A DNA stretch of 64,000 nucleotides from Chachezhania sediminis (GCF_009765275.1 NZ_VOPH01000003.1:742299-806298), one strand, 5' to 3'; positions 16,491 through 27,599 are shown, numbered from the stretch's first letter. Notes: generated by a model not told the origin, from the sequence alone. Made by a program: numbers and translations.

Positions 16491-17732
16491 TCACCCGACC
16501 AGAACGGCCGTCATCGTCCGGACACGGGTATCGATGCGCCCCAGCACTGCGTCCGGCACGAGGGCGCGTTCGGGCAGATCCCACCAATGCGCATCGACGG
16601 CCTGAGCGGTTTCGGCAACCGCCTTCAAAACGGCGGGTCCGGGGAGCTTGGCGCGGTTGGCGAAGGCCTTCCAGCGCGCCGAGGTCAGTGCTTTGAAGGC
16701 GCGCTCGCCGCCGAGCGACAGGGCCAGGTCGTCCGCCGGAATATAGGGGATGGTTGAGAGCAGGTCGTAGACGGGCGCGAGGGCAGGGGCGTTGCCGTCG
16801 CCGGGGTAGATCAGCGACCAGTTTTTCAGGTGCATGTCGCCATTGCCCATGATCACCGAGAGCGTAAGACGCCGGACGAACTCAAGCGCCGCCAACGGAG
16901 AAATGGCGATGCTGAGCGCTGATGCGATATCGTGATAGGCTGCACCCTCGTATTTGCGCGCGGGGGGGATACCGAACACCTGGGCGAAATCCTCGATATG
17001 GATGCGCTGGCCGCCCGGCCCGCGATCGAAGCGGCGCAGCAGCAAGACCCGACCCTCGGTCATGGTCTCAAATTCCTCCGGGATGCCGTCGAACTGGTCG
17101 CGGGTAACCAGCTCGCGCTCGGGTACCTCCATGCCGATCGCTTTGGCCAGTGCGAGGTTGGCAAATTCGTTCTCGGACACCGCCGGAAAAGCCGTGGAGG
17201 GGAACTTGGCGATGTATTCTCCGTCGCCGTCGCCGAGCGGCACGGTCAGCCCGCCACCTTTGCCAGTGTTCTTCATCACCGAGAGCTTCATCTGGACGCC
17301 GGCCAGCGAGAAGCGAGCTTTCGGCGCCGTCTGCGCAGGTTTCGCCGGGACCAGGGCAAGGCCGTCGCCCGGCAGGGCGCGCACCGCGCCGGGCAGATCG
17401 GCCCCGAGCGCTGCGAGCAGGTCGAAGTCATTGCCGGAACGGACGCGCCCTGCGTGATGCTTTTCCATCGCGTCGCGCAGCTTGTCCTCGGGAAGCAAGT
17501 TGGCGAAGAAGGCCGGCAGGGCACCTGCGATCGGCTGCGGATCCTTGCGCAGCCCGCCATTCGCCGCCCGGAAGGACAGGCTGAGGATGGGGTATCCACC
17601 TGTCGCGCGATATGCGGGATCGAAGCTGAATGCGTTGAAATCGCCCGGGGTTCGGACGATGGTGCCGATCTTGTGGTGGTTCAGGAAAATGTCGAGCGCC
17701 TGAACGTTGGCGGCGGTTCGTTCAGCGCTCAT
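16491..17732 (-). CDS. hipA: HipA toxin, serine/threonine kinase
   Basis: A 413-residue HipA. It has the N-terminal barrel domain, the VQMKLSVMKN segment near residue 147, and kinase-like C-terminal motifs: the catalytic loop NGDMHLKNWSLIY (Asp299, Asn304) and the metal-binding VYDLLS (Asp323). In E. coli HipA phosphorylates glutamyl-tRNA synthetase and induces persistence. All key residues are kept, so it should be active. The start at 17732 lies inside the end of hipB (11-bp overlap). It sits in an island remnant at dusA. Confidence 0.9.
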   Translation of the reverse strand: MSAERTAANVQALDIFLNHHKIGTIVRTPGDFNAFSFDPAYRATGGYPILSLSFRAANGGLRKDPQPIAGALPAFFANLLPEDKLRDAMEKHHAGRVRSGNDFDLLAALGADLPGAVRALPGDGLALVPAKPAQTAPKARFSLAGVQMKLSVMKNTGKGGGLTVPLGDGDGEYIAKFPSTAFPAVSENEFANLALAKAIGMEVPERELVTRDQFDGIPEEFETMTEGRVLLLRRFDRGPGGQRIHIEDFAQVFGIPPARKYEGAAYHDIASALSIAISPLAALEFVRRLTLSVIMGNGDMHLKNWSLIYPGDGNAPALAPVYDLLSTIPYIPADDLALSLGGERAFKALTSARWKAFANRAKLPGPAVLKAVAETAQAVDAHWWDLPERALVPDAVLGRIDTRVRTMTAVLVG

Positions 17733-18027
17733 CGTCAGGCTCCGGCTGGGGGGCGAAGGCCGGGGCATCCTCCCCGGCATCGGGGCTGAGCAAGGTGTTG
17801 ACTGCTGGTATCAGGAATTGCGGGATCAACATCATCTCGAGCCCGAGCGCGCGCGCGATATTCATCAGCGTGGTGGTGCGCGCGGCGGCGGCGCCTGTCT
17901 CGATGTCGCGGTAACGCGGGCGGGAAATGCCGGCCAACTCGGCGACCTGTCCCTGGGTCAACCCGGCGGCCAGCCGCGCCCGGCGAAGCTGCGCGCCGAT
18001 CGTGTGAAGAGAGCCTGTTTCGGGCAC
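17722..18027 (-). CDS. hipB: HipB antitoxin, XRE-family HTH
   Basis: A 101-residue protein with an XRE helix-turn-helix (about 11-62: RRARLAAGLTQGQVAEL, SRPRYRDIE) and a proline/acidic tail likely to contact HipA. I choose GTG at 18027, eight bases after AAAGG; GTG at 18036 has no spaced ribosome binding site. It precedes and overlaps hipA, the standard order for co-translated toxin control and autorepression. ATCC/GGAT half-sites at 18081-18092 could be an operator, but this is weak. Confidence 0.85.
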   Translation of the reverse strand: MPETGSLHTIGAQLRRARLAAGLTQGQVAELAGISRPRYRDIETGAAAARTTTLMNIARALGLEMMLIPQFLIPAVNTLLSPDAGEDAPAFAPQPEPDDER

Positions 18028-18154
18028 GAAGGACACCTTTGCGATTCATCTGGTCAACATTGATCTGAAAACATATCACTATCCTGCTGGATTGGCGAGG
18101 GAATGATCTGTATTAGTATCTTCGTGTTATCTAGGGATATGTATAAGTATCATT

Positions 18155-18334
18155 GGTGCGGAAGCCAAAGAACGACGACAAGAAGCGCAATCCGGTCGCA
18201 CAGCAACAGCATATCTGATGACCGACGAGAACGGGCGCGCGGTGGACGAGCGGCGCCTGTCGCTGCTGCTCCACGGCCTCGACCGGGACGCATATCGCAC
18301 GCGCTTTTCGCTCGACGACACGGTGTTCCGCTAA
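18155..18334 (+). pseudogene. Fragment resembling a YhaN-type AAA ATPase
   Basis: One open frame contains MTDENGRAVDERRLSLLL then HGLDRDAYRTRFSLDDTVFR and a TAA stop at about 18332-18334. The GLDR...F.LDD pattern resembles the segment near the N-terminus of YhaN/Rad50-like ATPases. There is no Walker A motif upstream and nothing downstream. It is a short internal scrap within the island scar. The family call is from memory of the pattern and tentative. Confidence 0.35.
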
Positions 18335-18375
18335 TGGGATGTACCGGCTGCTTCCCCCAGCAGGTTAGGCTTTGC

Positions 18376-18870
18376 CTATGTCTGCAAGTTGGAGAAGTAG
18401 CATGGAGAAGAAGACCTTCGATCATCCAGTCGGAAGTCCCACATCGGTCGAGCTATCGCGAAAATGGAGGCGAGATGGCTCGCGTAGTTCCCGACGGTTT
18501 GCGGTTGTCCGGGTAGTGACTGAAGGAACTCGATGACATCCTTCGACTTGATGGTGGAGCAGGGCAGATCGGCGATTGGGTAGGTGGCGATGGTCCGGAG
18601 GACCTGCGCCTTTGTGCGACCGATGTCCTTCACCGTTTCTTCGGTGTAGCGCTCGATCGCTTTGGATAGCGGAGGGTCAGATACGTTCAGCTCCTCCAAG
18701 GCACCAGGTTTTGCTAGCTCTTGCTCGCGCTTTTTTATCCAGGCGGTTGCGGCAGGGCGTCTGTCAAAGGTCTTCGTCTCATGATAGGAGATTCCGTCTC
18801 GCATCACTCGCACGCGCGCAAGGTAGCTGCTGCTGCCATCCTTTCGCTTGCGTATACTGATCGAGCCCAT
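18376..18870 (-). pseudogene. Truncated tyrosine integrase (dusA-associated type)
   Basis: A 164-codon frame starting at ATG 18870 after GGAGG. It begins MGSISIRKRKDGSSSYLARV, with KTFDRRPAATAWIKKRE and a core-binding domain up to YASHLASIFAIARPMW. The sequence then leaves the family (about 18430) and stops. The catalytic domain with the R-H-R-Y residues is lost, so it cannot recombine. This N-terminus is typical of integrases that use the 5' end of dusA as attachment site, and dusA begins 90 bp away in divergent orientation. It marks the end of an old integrated element. Confidence 0.75.
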
Positions 18871-18959
18871 GATGACCTCCGGACGTGGTACATTGTGCCA
18901 AGTCCAGCGTCGAAATCGGCGTATTTGGTGCAGAACAAGCCGGAACGAGACGAATATAA

Positions 18960-19982
18960 GTGACTGATAAATTTAAAAAACAAGATTTATCAACGGCCGC
19001 CCGCCTATCCGTCGCGCCCATGATGGACTGGACGGACCGGCATTGCCGGTATCTGCACCGCCTGCTAAGCAGCCATGCCTTGCTTTATACCGAGATGGTG
19101 ACCGCCCCCGCGTTGGTTCGCGGCCGGGCGCTGCACCTTTTGGACCATGATCGGGCCGAGCATCCGGTGGCGCTGCAGCTGGGCGGATCCGATCCCGCGG
19201 AACTGGCCCAGGCGGCGAAGCTGGGTGCCGGGGTGGGCTATGACGAGATCAACCTGAACTGCGGCTGCCCGTCCGACCGGGTCCAGTCCGGGGCCTTTGG
19301 CGCGGTGCTGATGAAAAGTCCGGACCTGGTGGCCGACTGCGTGGCTGCCATGGCCGGTGCCGTGGATGTCGAGGTGACCGTCAAGTGCCGCATCGGTGTC
19401 GATGACCAGCAGCCGGAGGAGATCCTGCCGCGTTTTCTGGAAACGATCCGCGCGGCCGGCTGTCGGCGGGTGACGATCCACGCGCGCATGGCCTGGCTGA
19501 AGGGGTTGAGCCCCGCGGAAAACCGCACCGTACCGCCGCTGAACTATGACCTTGTCCACCGGATGAAGGCCGATTTCCCGGACCTGCACATCTCGATCAA
19601 CGGGGGCGTGACCTCGCTGGCCGAGGCCGCGGCGCTGCTCGATGCCGGGTTGGACGGTGTGATGATCGGACGGTCGGCCTATCACGAACCGGCGCGGATC
19701 CTGGCGCAGGCCGACCCGAAGATCTTCGGGCAGGGCCGGGGCAGCGACGCGATGACCGCAGCCCGGGCGATGCTGCCCTATATCGAAAACCACCTGTCCC
19801 GCGGCGGTCGCCTGCACCAGGTGACGCGGCATATGCTGGGATTGTTTGCCGGCCGGCCGGGCGCGCGCGCGTGGCGGCGGATGCTGTCGGAACAGGCATC
19901 CCGGCCCGGTGCGGGGCCCGAAGTGGTCGAGGCAGCCTTGTCGCAGATCGCACCGCTGGCCGAACGGGCGATGGCGGTGTAA
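18960..19982 (+). CDS. dusA: tRNA-dihydrouridine synthase A
   Basis: A 340-residue FMN enzyme reducing uridines in the tRNA D-loop. It has the TIM-barrel start SVAPMMDWTDRHCR, the catalytic NLNCGCPSDRVQ (Cys103 before Pro), VTVKCRIGVD, and the C-terminal helical domain. The start is GTG at 18960. The first 11 codons are strikingly AT-rich (AAA TTT AAA AAA CAA GAT TTA TCA), while the rest has the normal GC-rich usage. This fits replacement of the gene's extreme 5' end by an integrative element inserted at its attachment site. Confidence 0.95.
   Translation: MTDKFKKQDLSTAARLSVAPMMDWTDRHCRYLHRLLSSHALLYTEMVTAPALVRGRALHLLDHDRAEHPVALQLGGSDPAELAQAAKLGAGVGYDEINLNCGCPSDRVQSGAFGAVLMKSPDLVADCVAAMAGAVDVEVTVKCRIGVDDQQPEEILPRFLETIRAAGCRRVTIHARMAWLKGLSPAENRTVPPLNYDLVHRMKADFPDLHISINGGVTSLAEAAALLDAGLDGVMIGRSAYHEPARILAQADPKIFGQGRGSDAMTAARAMLPYIENHLSRGGRLHQVTRHMLGLFAGRPGARAWRRMLSEQASRPGAGPEVVEAALSQIAPLAERAMAV
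18996..19052. other. Probable attachment region in the dusA 5' end
   Basis: Composition switches from AT-rich to GC-rich at about 18993, just before the codons for SVAPMMDWTDRHCR, the conserved segment used as attachment site by dusA-specific integrases. A truncated integrase of that type lies upstream. The exact core and the second att copy cannot be defined from this window; I did not find an obvious duplicate of the segment here. Confidence 0.45.
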
Positions 19983-20015
19983 GCCACTCCGGAATGCAGA
20001 CCGGAGTACCCCGAC

Positions 20016-20849
20016 ATGAGCCATATCCCCGATCCAGCGATGCTGGTGCCGATGCTGTTCCTTCTTCTGGCCATCGGTGCCCTGGCAGGGGTGCTGGCCG
20101 GTTTGCTGGGTGTGGGCGGTGGCATCGTCATCGTGCCGGCGCTGTTCTATGCCTTCCACGTGCTGGGCTATGACGGGCCGCAGTTGATGCAGGTCTGCCT
20201 GGCGACCTCGCTTGCGACGATCATCGTGACCTCGGTCCGGTCGGTCATGTCCCATAACAAACGCGGCGCGGTCGACTGGGACATCCTGAAAGGCTTTGCC
20301 CCGGGCATCGGCATCGGCGCGCTTCTGGGCGTTTGGCTGGTGGCGGGACTGTCCAGCACCGTGCTTCAGGCGATCTTCGGGTTCCTGGCCATCCTCGTCG
20401 GGCTCTACATGGGGTTGGGCAATGCCGACTGGCGGCTGGCCGACCAGATGCCGACGGGCCTGAAGCGGGCCATCCTGTCGCCCTTCCTGGGCTTCCTGTC
20501 GGTGTTGATGGGGATCGGCGGCGGCAGCTTCGGCGTGCCGCTTCTGACGCTGCACAACGTCCCGATCCACAGGGCCGTGGCCACCGCCGCAGGCTTTGGC
20601 GTGACCATCGCCGTGCCGTCCGTCATGGCCTTCCTGTTCGTGCCGATCGCGGCGGAAACCCGTCCGCCCCTGACCATCGGCGCTGTCAACCTGCCGTCCT
20701 TCCTGGTGATCATCGCCATGACGCTGCTGACCGCGCCCCTGGGCGTGAAGCTGGCGCATTCGCTGAACCCCAAGCCGCTGAAACGAGTCTTCGCCGTGTT
20801 CCTGACGCTGGTCGCACTGAACATGCTGCGCAAGGCCTTCGGGCTTTAA
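20016..20849 (+). CDS. TauE/SafE-family membrane permease
   Basis: A 277-residue inner-membrane protein with about eight spans and the family repeats GVLAGLLGVGGGIVIVPAL near the N-terminus and MGIGGGSFGVPLL in the second half. Members export or import sulfite, sulfonates or other anions. It follows dusA by 33 bp on the same strand and is followed 4 bp later by the dioxygenase-like gene, so it may be part of a short operon. The substrate is not predictable. Confidence 0.88.
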   Translation: MSHIPDPAMLVPMLFLLLAIGALAGVLAGLLGVGGGIVIVPALFYAFHVLGYDGPQLMQVCLATSLATIIVTSVRSVMSHNKRGAVDWDILKGFAPGIGIGALLGVWLVAGLSSTVLQAIFGFLAILVGLYMGLGNADWRLADQMPTGLKRAILSPFLGFLSVLMGIGGGSFGVPLLTLHNVPIHRAVATAAGFGVTIAVPSVMAFLFVPIAAETRPPLTIGAVNLPSFLVIIAMTLLTAPLGVKLAHSLNPKPLKRVFAVFLTLVALNMLRKAFGL

Positions 20850-20853
20850 CCTG

Positions 20854-21663
20854 ATGGAGCTACTGCCCGAGACGCTCCGGCAACAGTTCCTGGATCGCGG
20901 CTGGCTGCACTTTCCGTTCGACGGCCATGTGGCCAACTGGGCCGCGGCAGCGCGGCCCGCCGCTCTGGCCTCGGTCCGCGATCCGGCTTTCGCGCAATGG
21001 TTGGTGTGCGAGGGCACGTGGTTCGTGGGCCTCGACGCCCTTGCCAACGACAAAACGGGCCGCGTGGCCGGTTCGCCGCCCTTGGCCGGCCCGGCGATGG
21101 AGTTTGCGACCGATCTCTATGGCGCGATGCCCTTGCATCCCGCCCAGGTTTCGGTCGTCTGGCCGGGTTATCCCCGCCCTCGCGAAGGCGAAGGTCCGGC
21201 GGCCGCGCACTATCGCCTGACGCGCGACGCTGCGCATGTGGACGGCCTGCGCCGGCACGGCCCCGCCCGCAGGCGGTTTATGGGCGAACCTCATGCCTGG
21301 ATTCTGGGTCTGCCCCTGTCCGACGCCGCGTCCGGTGCCGCCCCGCTGGTCGTGTGGGAGGGCAGTCATCGCCTGATGCGCAAGGCTTTCCACACCGCCT
21401 TCGAAGGCCATGATCCGGCGGACTGGCCCGACATCGATGTGACAGCGCTTTATCAGCAGGCCCGGCGCGACGCGTTCGGGTCTTGTCGCCGCATCGAACT
21501 TCCCGCCCGTCCGGGCGAGGCGACGCTGCTCCACCGACATGTCCTCCACGGCGTGGCGCCGTGGCGCCCGGATACCCCCGATCCGGCGGGCGAGGGGCGC
21601 ATGATCGCCTATTTCCGTCCCCATCTGCCCGGCGGCGTTGCCGACTGGATGACGCTGCCATAA
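20854..21663 (+). CDS. Phytanoyl-CoA dioxygenase-like protein
   Basis: A 269-residue protein of the Fe(II)/2-oxoglutarate oxygenase fold. The metal facial triad can be read as His128-x-Asp130 (AAHVDG) with the distal His in LLHRHVLHGVAP (229 or 232), and Arg255 in IAYFRP would bind 2-oxoglutarate. All essential residues are therefore present. The substrate is unknown. It starts 4 bp after the permease, and translational coupling is likely. Confidence 0.72.
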   Translation: MELLPETLRQQFLDRGWLHFPFDGHVANWAAAARPAALASVRDPAFAQWLVCEGTWFVGLDALANDKTGRVAGSPPLAGPAMEFATDLYGAMPLHPAQVSVVWPGYPRPREGEGPAAAHYRLTRDAAHVDGLRRHGPARRRFMGEPHAWILGLPLSDAASGAAPLVVWEGSHRLMRKAFHTAFEGHDPADWPDIDVTALYQQARRDAFGSCRRIELPARPGEATLLHRHVLHGVAPWRPDTPDPAGEGRMIAYFRPHLPGGVADWMTLP

Positions 21664-21701
21664 CCTGCGGCAATCCGGTTTCGCAGCGGAAGGGCGAAGG
21701 C

Positions 21702-22061
21702 ATGATCGAGGTCAAGCACCACCATGGCCGACTGGAGGCAGTCCTGTCCGGCAAGGTCACCCAGCAAGACTATGTCGATATCCTGGACCCGGCGGTCGAC
21801 GCGGCACTGGCCGCCCATCCCGGCCTGAAGATGCTGGTGATCGTCGCGCCGGATTTCGACGGCTACGACATGGGCGCCGCATGGGAGGATATGCGCCTGG
21901 GCCTGTCCCGCTGGCGTGGCTTCGACAAGATCGCCGTCGTCACGGACCTGGCCTGGATGGCGGTGGCCGTACGCGCCGCCGGGGTCTTCATGCCCTGTCC
22001 GGTCAAGGTCTTCGACCCAGAGGCGGTCCCCCTGGCGCGCCACTGGCTGGACACGGTCTGA
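21702..22061 (+). CDS. SpoIIAA-like (STAS-related) protein
   Basis: A 119-residue protein matching the SpoIIAA-like/DUF3478 pattern: MIEVKHHHGRLEAVLSGKVT, then YDMGAAWEDMRLG and IAVVTDLAWM. Such proteins share the STAS/CRAL-TRIO-like alpha/beta fold and their role is unknown. The start ATG at 21702 follows GAAGG. The ORF extends in frame further upstream, but that part overlaps the preceding gene and is not conserved in character. Confidence 0.75.
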   Translation: MIEVKHHHGRLEAVLSGKVTQQDYVDILDPAVDAALAAHPGLKMLVIVAPDFDGYDMGAAWEDMRLGLSRWRGFDKIAVVTDLAWMAVAVRAAGVFMPCPVKVFDPEAVPLARHWLDTV

Positions 22062-22078
22062 ACCCGCTCCGTCGTGTC

Positions 22079-22097
22079 GCGGGGGCGGGGCCCCCGC
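22079..22097. terminator. GC hairpin between convergent genes
   Basis: GCGGGGGC (22079-22086) and GCCCCCGC (22090-22097) form an 8-bp stem with a 3-base loop between the converging SpoIIAA-like and yebC genes. There is no T-run, so terminator function is uncertain. Confidence 0.4.
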
Positions 22098-22135
22098 GCC
22101 GGTCGCCGAGCGTGGGCGCGGCGAGACCCTTCGCC

Positions 22136-22876
22136 TTACAGCTGTTCCATCAGCTCGTCGGGCGCTTCGAAGTTGGTCGTCACCCGCTGGACGTCATCGT
22201 CGTCTTCCAGCGCGTCGACCAGTTTCATCAGCTTCTGCAGCCCTTCCAGGTCCATCTCGGTCGTGGTGGTGGGCTTCCAGACCAGCTTGGTGCTCTCGGA
22301 TTCACCCAAGGACGCTTCCAGCGCCGTCGACACCTCGTTCAGGTCGGTGTCCGCGCAATAGATGTAATGCCCGTCCTCGCCGCTCTCGACGTCCTCGGCC
22401 CCGGCCTCGATCGCCGCTTCCATCACCGTGTCGGCATCGCCGACGCTGGCGGGATAGGCGACCTCGCCCTTGCGTTCGAACATGAAGCCCACGGACCCGG
22501 TCTCGCCCAGGTTGCCGCCGTTCTTGGAAAAGGTCGACCGCACGTTGGATGCCGTCCGGTTGCGGTTGTCGGTCATCGCCTCGACGATGATCGCCACGCC
22601 GTTCGGGCCATAGCCCTCGTACCGGATTTCCTCGTAGTCGTCGCCTTCACCCGCCTGCGATTTCTTGATCGCGCGCTCGATCACGTCCTTCGGGACGCTT
22701 TGCGACTTGGCTTCCTTTACGGCCAGCCGCAGGCGCGGGTTCTTCTCGGGGTCGGGGTCGCCCATCTTGGCAGCGACGGTGATCTCTTTCGAAAGCTTGG
22801 AAAACAGCTTCGAACGGGCCGCGTCCTGCCGGCCCTTGCGATGTTGGATATTGGCCCATTTGGAATGCCCGGCCAT
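22136..22876 (-). CDS. yebC: YebC/PmpR-family protein
   Basis: A 246-residue YebC protein starting [18 protein letters not shown], the family signature, with the [11 protein letters not shown] and [19 protein letters not shown] blocks. Length is standard. YebC proteins are described as transcriptional regulators and, more recently, as helpers of ribosomes at proline-rich stretches. The gene is alone and convergent with its left neighbour. Confidence 0.95.
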   Translation of the reverse strand: MAGHSKWANIQHRKGRQDAARSKLFSKLSKEITVAAKMGDPDPEKNPRLRLAVKEAKSQSVPKDVIERAIKKSQAGEGDDYEEIRYEGYGPNGVAIIVEAMTDNRNRTASNVRSTFSKNGGNLGETGSVGFMFERKGEVAYPASVGDADTVMEAAIEAGAEDVESGEDGHYIYCADTDLNEVSTALEASLGESESTKLVWKPTTTTEMDLEGLQKLMKLVDALEDDDDVQRVTTNFEAPDELMEQL

Positions 22877-23160
22877 CGGTCGTCTCCGGCTCGTAAATGT
22901 CTGCCGCGCTCTATAGGCCAGAGCACCATGGGCCTGCAAGCCGCGCATGTGCCTGCGCAGGGGCGGAACGGGGCGGGACGTGCTGCGAAAAGGGTCCTTT
23001 TGCGCGGGCGGGCTGTGCCTTTCGGGTCGCACCGCCGGCAATGCCGCCGCGCCCCGGCTTGTCAGGCGGAACCGAAAATGCTTGCGTTCGGCCAAGTTCG
23101 CTTGGGCCACCGCATTCCGGCATCTTCGTTCACCGGCCCCGGCGCGGCGATTGGATCCCG

Positions 23161-23784
23161 ATGTATAGCACTCCGTTCGAAGAGTTTGTCGTCCTCTGGG
23201 TCCTGATCGATCCGATCGGGTCCATCGCGATCTTTGCAGCGGCCACGGCCAATTACTCCGCCGCTCAGCGGCGAGTGATCGCCTTGCAGGGCACATTCGT
23301 CGCTGCGGGCCTGCTGATGTTCTTCCTGATCGTGGGACAGTTCCTGATCGACGCGTTGGGAATTTCTCTCGACGCCTTCCAGATCTCGGGCGGGATCATC
23401 CTGTTCCTTTTTGCGATCAAGATGATCTTTTCGACCCCCAATGCCACGCCGGCCGATCCGGGAGCGGGGGAAAACCCGGCCGTCTATCCGATCGGGGTGC
23501 CGGGCCTGGCCGGGCCCGGGTCGCTTCTGGGGATCGTTCTGCTGACCGACAACAACCGCTTTTCGGTCCCCGAACAAGTGGTGACCGCCAGCCTGACGAT
23601 GCTGGTCCTGGCCGTGGCCTTCGTGTTCATGCTGGCCGCGACGCCGATCCTGAAGGTGATCGGCCAGAACGGAGCCGCCATCATCAGCCGCGTCATGGGT
23701 CTGGTGCTGGCCTCCGTCGCCGTCGACAACGTCATCCTTGCCATGCGGCACGTCATGGCCCAGGGCCTGCCCATTCTCAATTGA
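23161..23784 (+). CDS. MarC-family integral membrane protein
   Basis: A 207-residue protein with six membrane segments. The MarC/UPF0056 hallmarks are visible: [15 protein letters not shown] at the N-terminus and [17 protein letters not shown] in the middle. Function is unknown; the family was once linked to antibiotic resistance in error. The start is ATG at 23161. The gene lies 112 bp before the SLC13 gene on the same strand. Confidence 0.9.
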   Translation: MYSTPFEEFVVLWVLIDPIGSIAIFAAATANYSAAQRRVIALQGTFVAAGLLMFFLIVGQFLIDALGISLDAFQISGGIILFLFAIKMIFSTPNATPADPGAGENPAVYPIGVPGLAGPGSLLGIVLLTDNNRFSVPEQVVTASLTMLVLAVAFVFMLAATPILKVIGQNGAAIISRVMGLVLASVAVDNVILAMRHVMAQGLPILN

Positions 23785-23896
23785 CCCGACGGGACCCGTC
23801 CGATCCCGGTAACCAAAGGCTGTCCTGCGCGTTGTTTGTGGCGGCCCGCATGTCATCTGCTGGCCCCTCAACCACAAGCCTCATAGGGTGCGCCGC

Positions 23897-25672
<1,776 letters not shown>

Positions 25673-25745
25673 CCCCTGCCGGGCCGGAGGCGAGAGGGAT
25701 CGCGCGTTTGGTCCGTTCGGTTGGGCCCCCTCGTTTCAACTCCCT

Positions 25746-25784
25746 CGGCTCGGGCCCCTTGGGCTCGGGCCTCTTCGGTTCAGG
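25746..25784. repeat. Short 15-bp tandem repeat
   Basis: CGGCTCGGGCCCCTT is followed by GGGCTCGGGCCTCTT and a partial third unit CGGTTCAGG in the 254-bp gap after the SLC13 gene. No coding function is supported; read on the minus strand it gives a PEP-rich peptide that I regard as chance. Confidence 0.55.
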
Positions 25785-25926
25785 AGCGGATGCGATGGGG
25801 ACGGGCGGGTGACGCTGGACGTGCGATCCTGTCCGGCACGCCTGATTTCGCCGGGCCCTCGGGGAACCCGAGACAAGGGGGCCATCGCATGTTCTAGTTG
25901 TGCCCGAGGCGAACGGGGGGCAAGTC

Positions 25927-27585
25927 ATGGATCAGGCGGATGTCATCATCGTAGGCGGCGGGCTTGCCGGTCTTGTCGCAGCGGCGGAACTGGGCGACCG
26001 GGGCAAGCGCGTCCTGATCGTGGATCAGGAGCCCGAGCAGTTCCTGGGTGGTCAGGCCTTCTGGTCGCTGGGCGGGCTGTTCATGATCGACACGCCGGAA
26101 CAGCGGCGCATGGGCATCCGCGACAGCCACACGCTGGCCCGGACCGACTGGATGGGCTCTGCCGGCTTCGACAGGCCCGAAGATCACTGGCCCCGGATCT
26201 GGGCCGAGGCTTTCCTTGATTTTTCGGCCGGTGAAATGCGCCCCTGGCTGAAGCGGATGGGGTTTCGCTGGTTCCCCATCGTCGGCTGGGCGGAACGGGG
26301 CGGCGCCTGGGCGGACGGGCACGGCAATTCCGTCCCGCGCTTCCATGTGACCTGGGGCACCGGCCCCGGTGTCCTGCGCCCCTTTCTCCGCCGGGTGAAG
26401 GCGCATGTGGCCGAAGGCCGGATCGGCTTCCGCTTCCGCCATCGCGTCGACCGCCTGCTGGTCGAGGCCGGGCGCATCGCCGGGGTTTCCGGTCAGGTGC
26501 TGGCCCCCGACGACAGCCCCCGCGGGCAGAAGACCAACCGGGACGAAACCGGGGATTTCGAATTGCGCGCGGCTTCGGTCGTCGTGGCGTCGGGCGGGAT
26601 CGGCGGGAACCATGACCTTGTCCGCAAGGCCTGGCCGGCCGAGACGCTGGGCGCGCCGCCGGACCACATGTTGTCCGGCGTGCCCTTCCATGTCGACGGA
26701 CGGATGCAGGGCATCGCGGCCCGGGCCGGGGGCAACCTGATCAACGGCGACCGGATGTGGCACTATACCGAAGGCATCACCAACTGGGACCCGATCTGGC
26801 CCCTGCACGGGATCCGGATCCTGCCGGGCCCGTCGTCCATGTGGTTCGACGCCAAGGGCCGGCGGCTGGACCCGCCGGCGCTGCCGGGCTTCGACACGCG
26901 GGCGACGCTGAAGCAGATCCTGAAATCGGGCCACGGCTATTCCTGGTTCATCCTGACCCAGAAGGTGATCGAGAAGGAATTCGCCCTGTCCGGGTCGGAA
27001 CAGAACCCCGACCTGACGTCCGGGCGCTGGAGGGAGGTCATCCGCGCACGGCTTCTGTCGGGGGGCGGCGCGCCGGCGCCGGTGGAGGCGTTCAAGGAAA
27101 AGGGCGCCGATTTCGTCGTGGCCCAGGATATCGAGACGCTGGTCGACGGCATGAACCGGATCGCGGGGTCGGACCTTTTGGATGCGGGCGCGATCCGCGC
27201 ACAGATCGCGGCGCGGGACGGGCAGATCGACAACCCTTTCGCCAAGGACGCGCAGGTCATAGCGATCCAGGCGGCGCGGCATCACCGGGGCGACCGGCTG
27301 CTGCGCACGGCCACGCCGCACAAGTTCCTGGACAGGGACAATGGCCCCCTGATCGCCGTGCGGCTGCACGTGCTGACGCGCAAGTCGCTGGGCGGGCTGG
27401 AAACGGATCTGGACGCGCGGGTGCTGGGACCGGACGGCGACCCGGTCCCCGGGCTGTTCGCGGTCGGAGAGGTCTCAGGTTTCGGCGGTGGCGGTTATCA
27501 CGGCTGGAACGCGCTGGAAGGCACTTTCCTGGGGGGCTGCATCTTCTCGGGCCGGACCGCGGGCCGGTCGGGTTTCATCGCCTGA
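25927..27585 (+). CDS. FAD-binding dehydrogenase (fumarate reductase/KsdD fold)
   Basis: A 552-residue flavoprotein with the N-terminal dinucleotide fold VIIVGGGLAGLVAAAEL and C-terminal GEVSGFGGGGYHGWNALEG, where the C-terminal loop closes on FAD. It belongs to the FAD_binding_2 family, which includes ketosteroid 1-dehydrogenases and flavocytochrome c fumarate reductases; there is no heme or signal peptide. ATG at 25927 is chosen, preceded by GGGGGG; an upstream start adds nine residues. It is flanked by two SLC13 transporters, which suggests a carboxylate substrate, but this is only context. Confidence 0.85.
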   Translation: MDQADVIIVGGGLAGLVAAAELGDRGKRVLIVDQEPEQFLGGQAFWSLGGLFMIDTPEQRRMGIRDSHTLARTDWMGSAGFDRPEDHWPRIWAEAFLDFSAGEMRPWLKRMGFRWFPIVGWAERGGAWADGHGNSVPRFHVTWGTGPGVLRPFLRRVKAHVAEGRIGFRFRHRVDRLLVEAGRIAGVSGQVLAPDDSPRGQKTNRDETGDFELRAASVVVASGGIGGNHDLVRKAWPAETLGAPPDHMLSGVPFHVDGRMQGIAARAGGNLINGDRMWHYTEGITNWDPIWPLHGIRILPGPSSMWFDAKGRRLDPPALPGFDTRATLKQILKSGHGYSWFILTQKVIEKEFALSGSEQNPDLTSGRWREVIRARLLSGGGAPAPVEAFKEKGADFVVAQDIETLVDGMNRIAGSDLLDAGAIRAQIAARDGQIDNPFAKDAQVIAIQAARHHRGDRLLRTATPHKFLDRDNGPLIAVRLHVLTRKSLGGLETDLDARVLGPDGDPVPGLFAVGEVSGFGGGGYHGWNALEGTFLGGCIFSGRTAGRSGFIA

Positions 27586-27599
27586 CGGCCGGGGCAGGG

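Noticed and set aside
18401-18515. Plus-strand frame starting MEKKTFDHP
   Set aside because: It overlaps the recognisable part of the truncated integrase on the other strand and has no family match.
25746-25784. Tandem repeat read as a Pro-Glu-Pro-Lys-rich protein on the minus strand
   Set aside because: The frame has no start signal and spans a gene end; I treat it as a small DNA repeat only.
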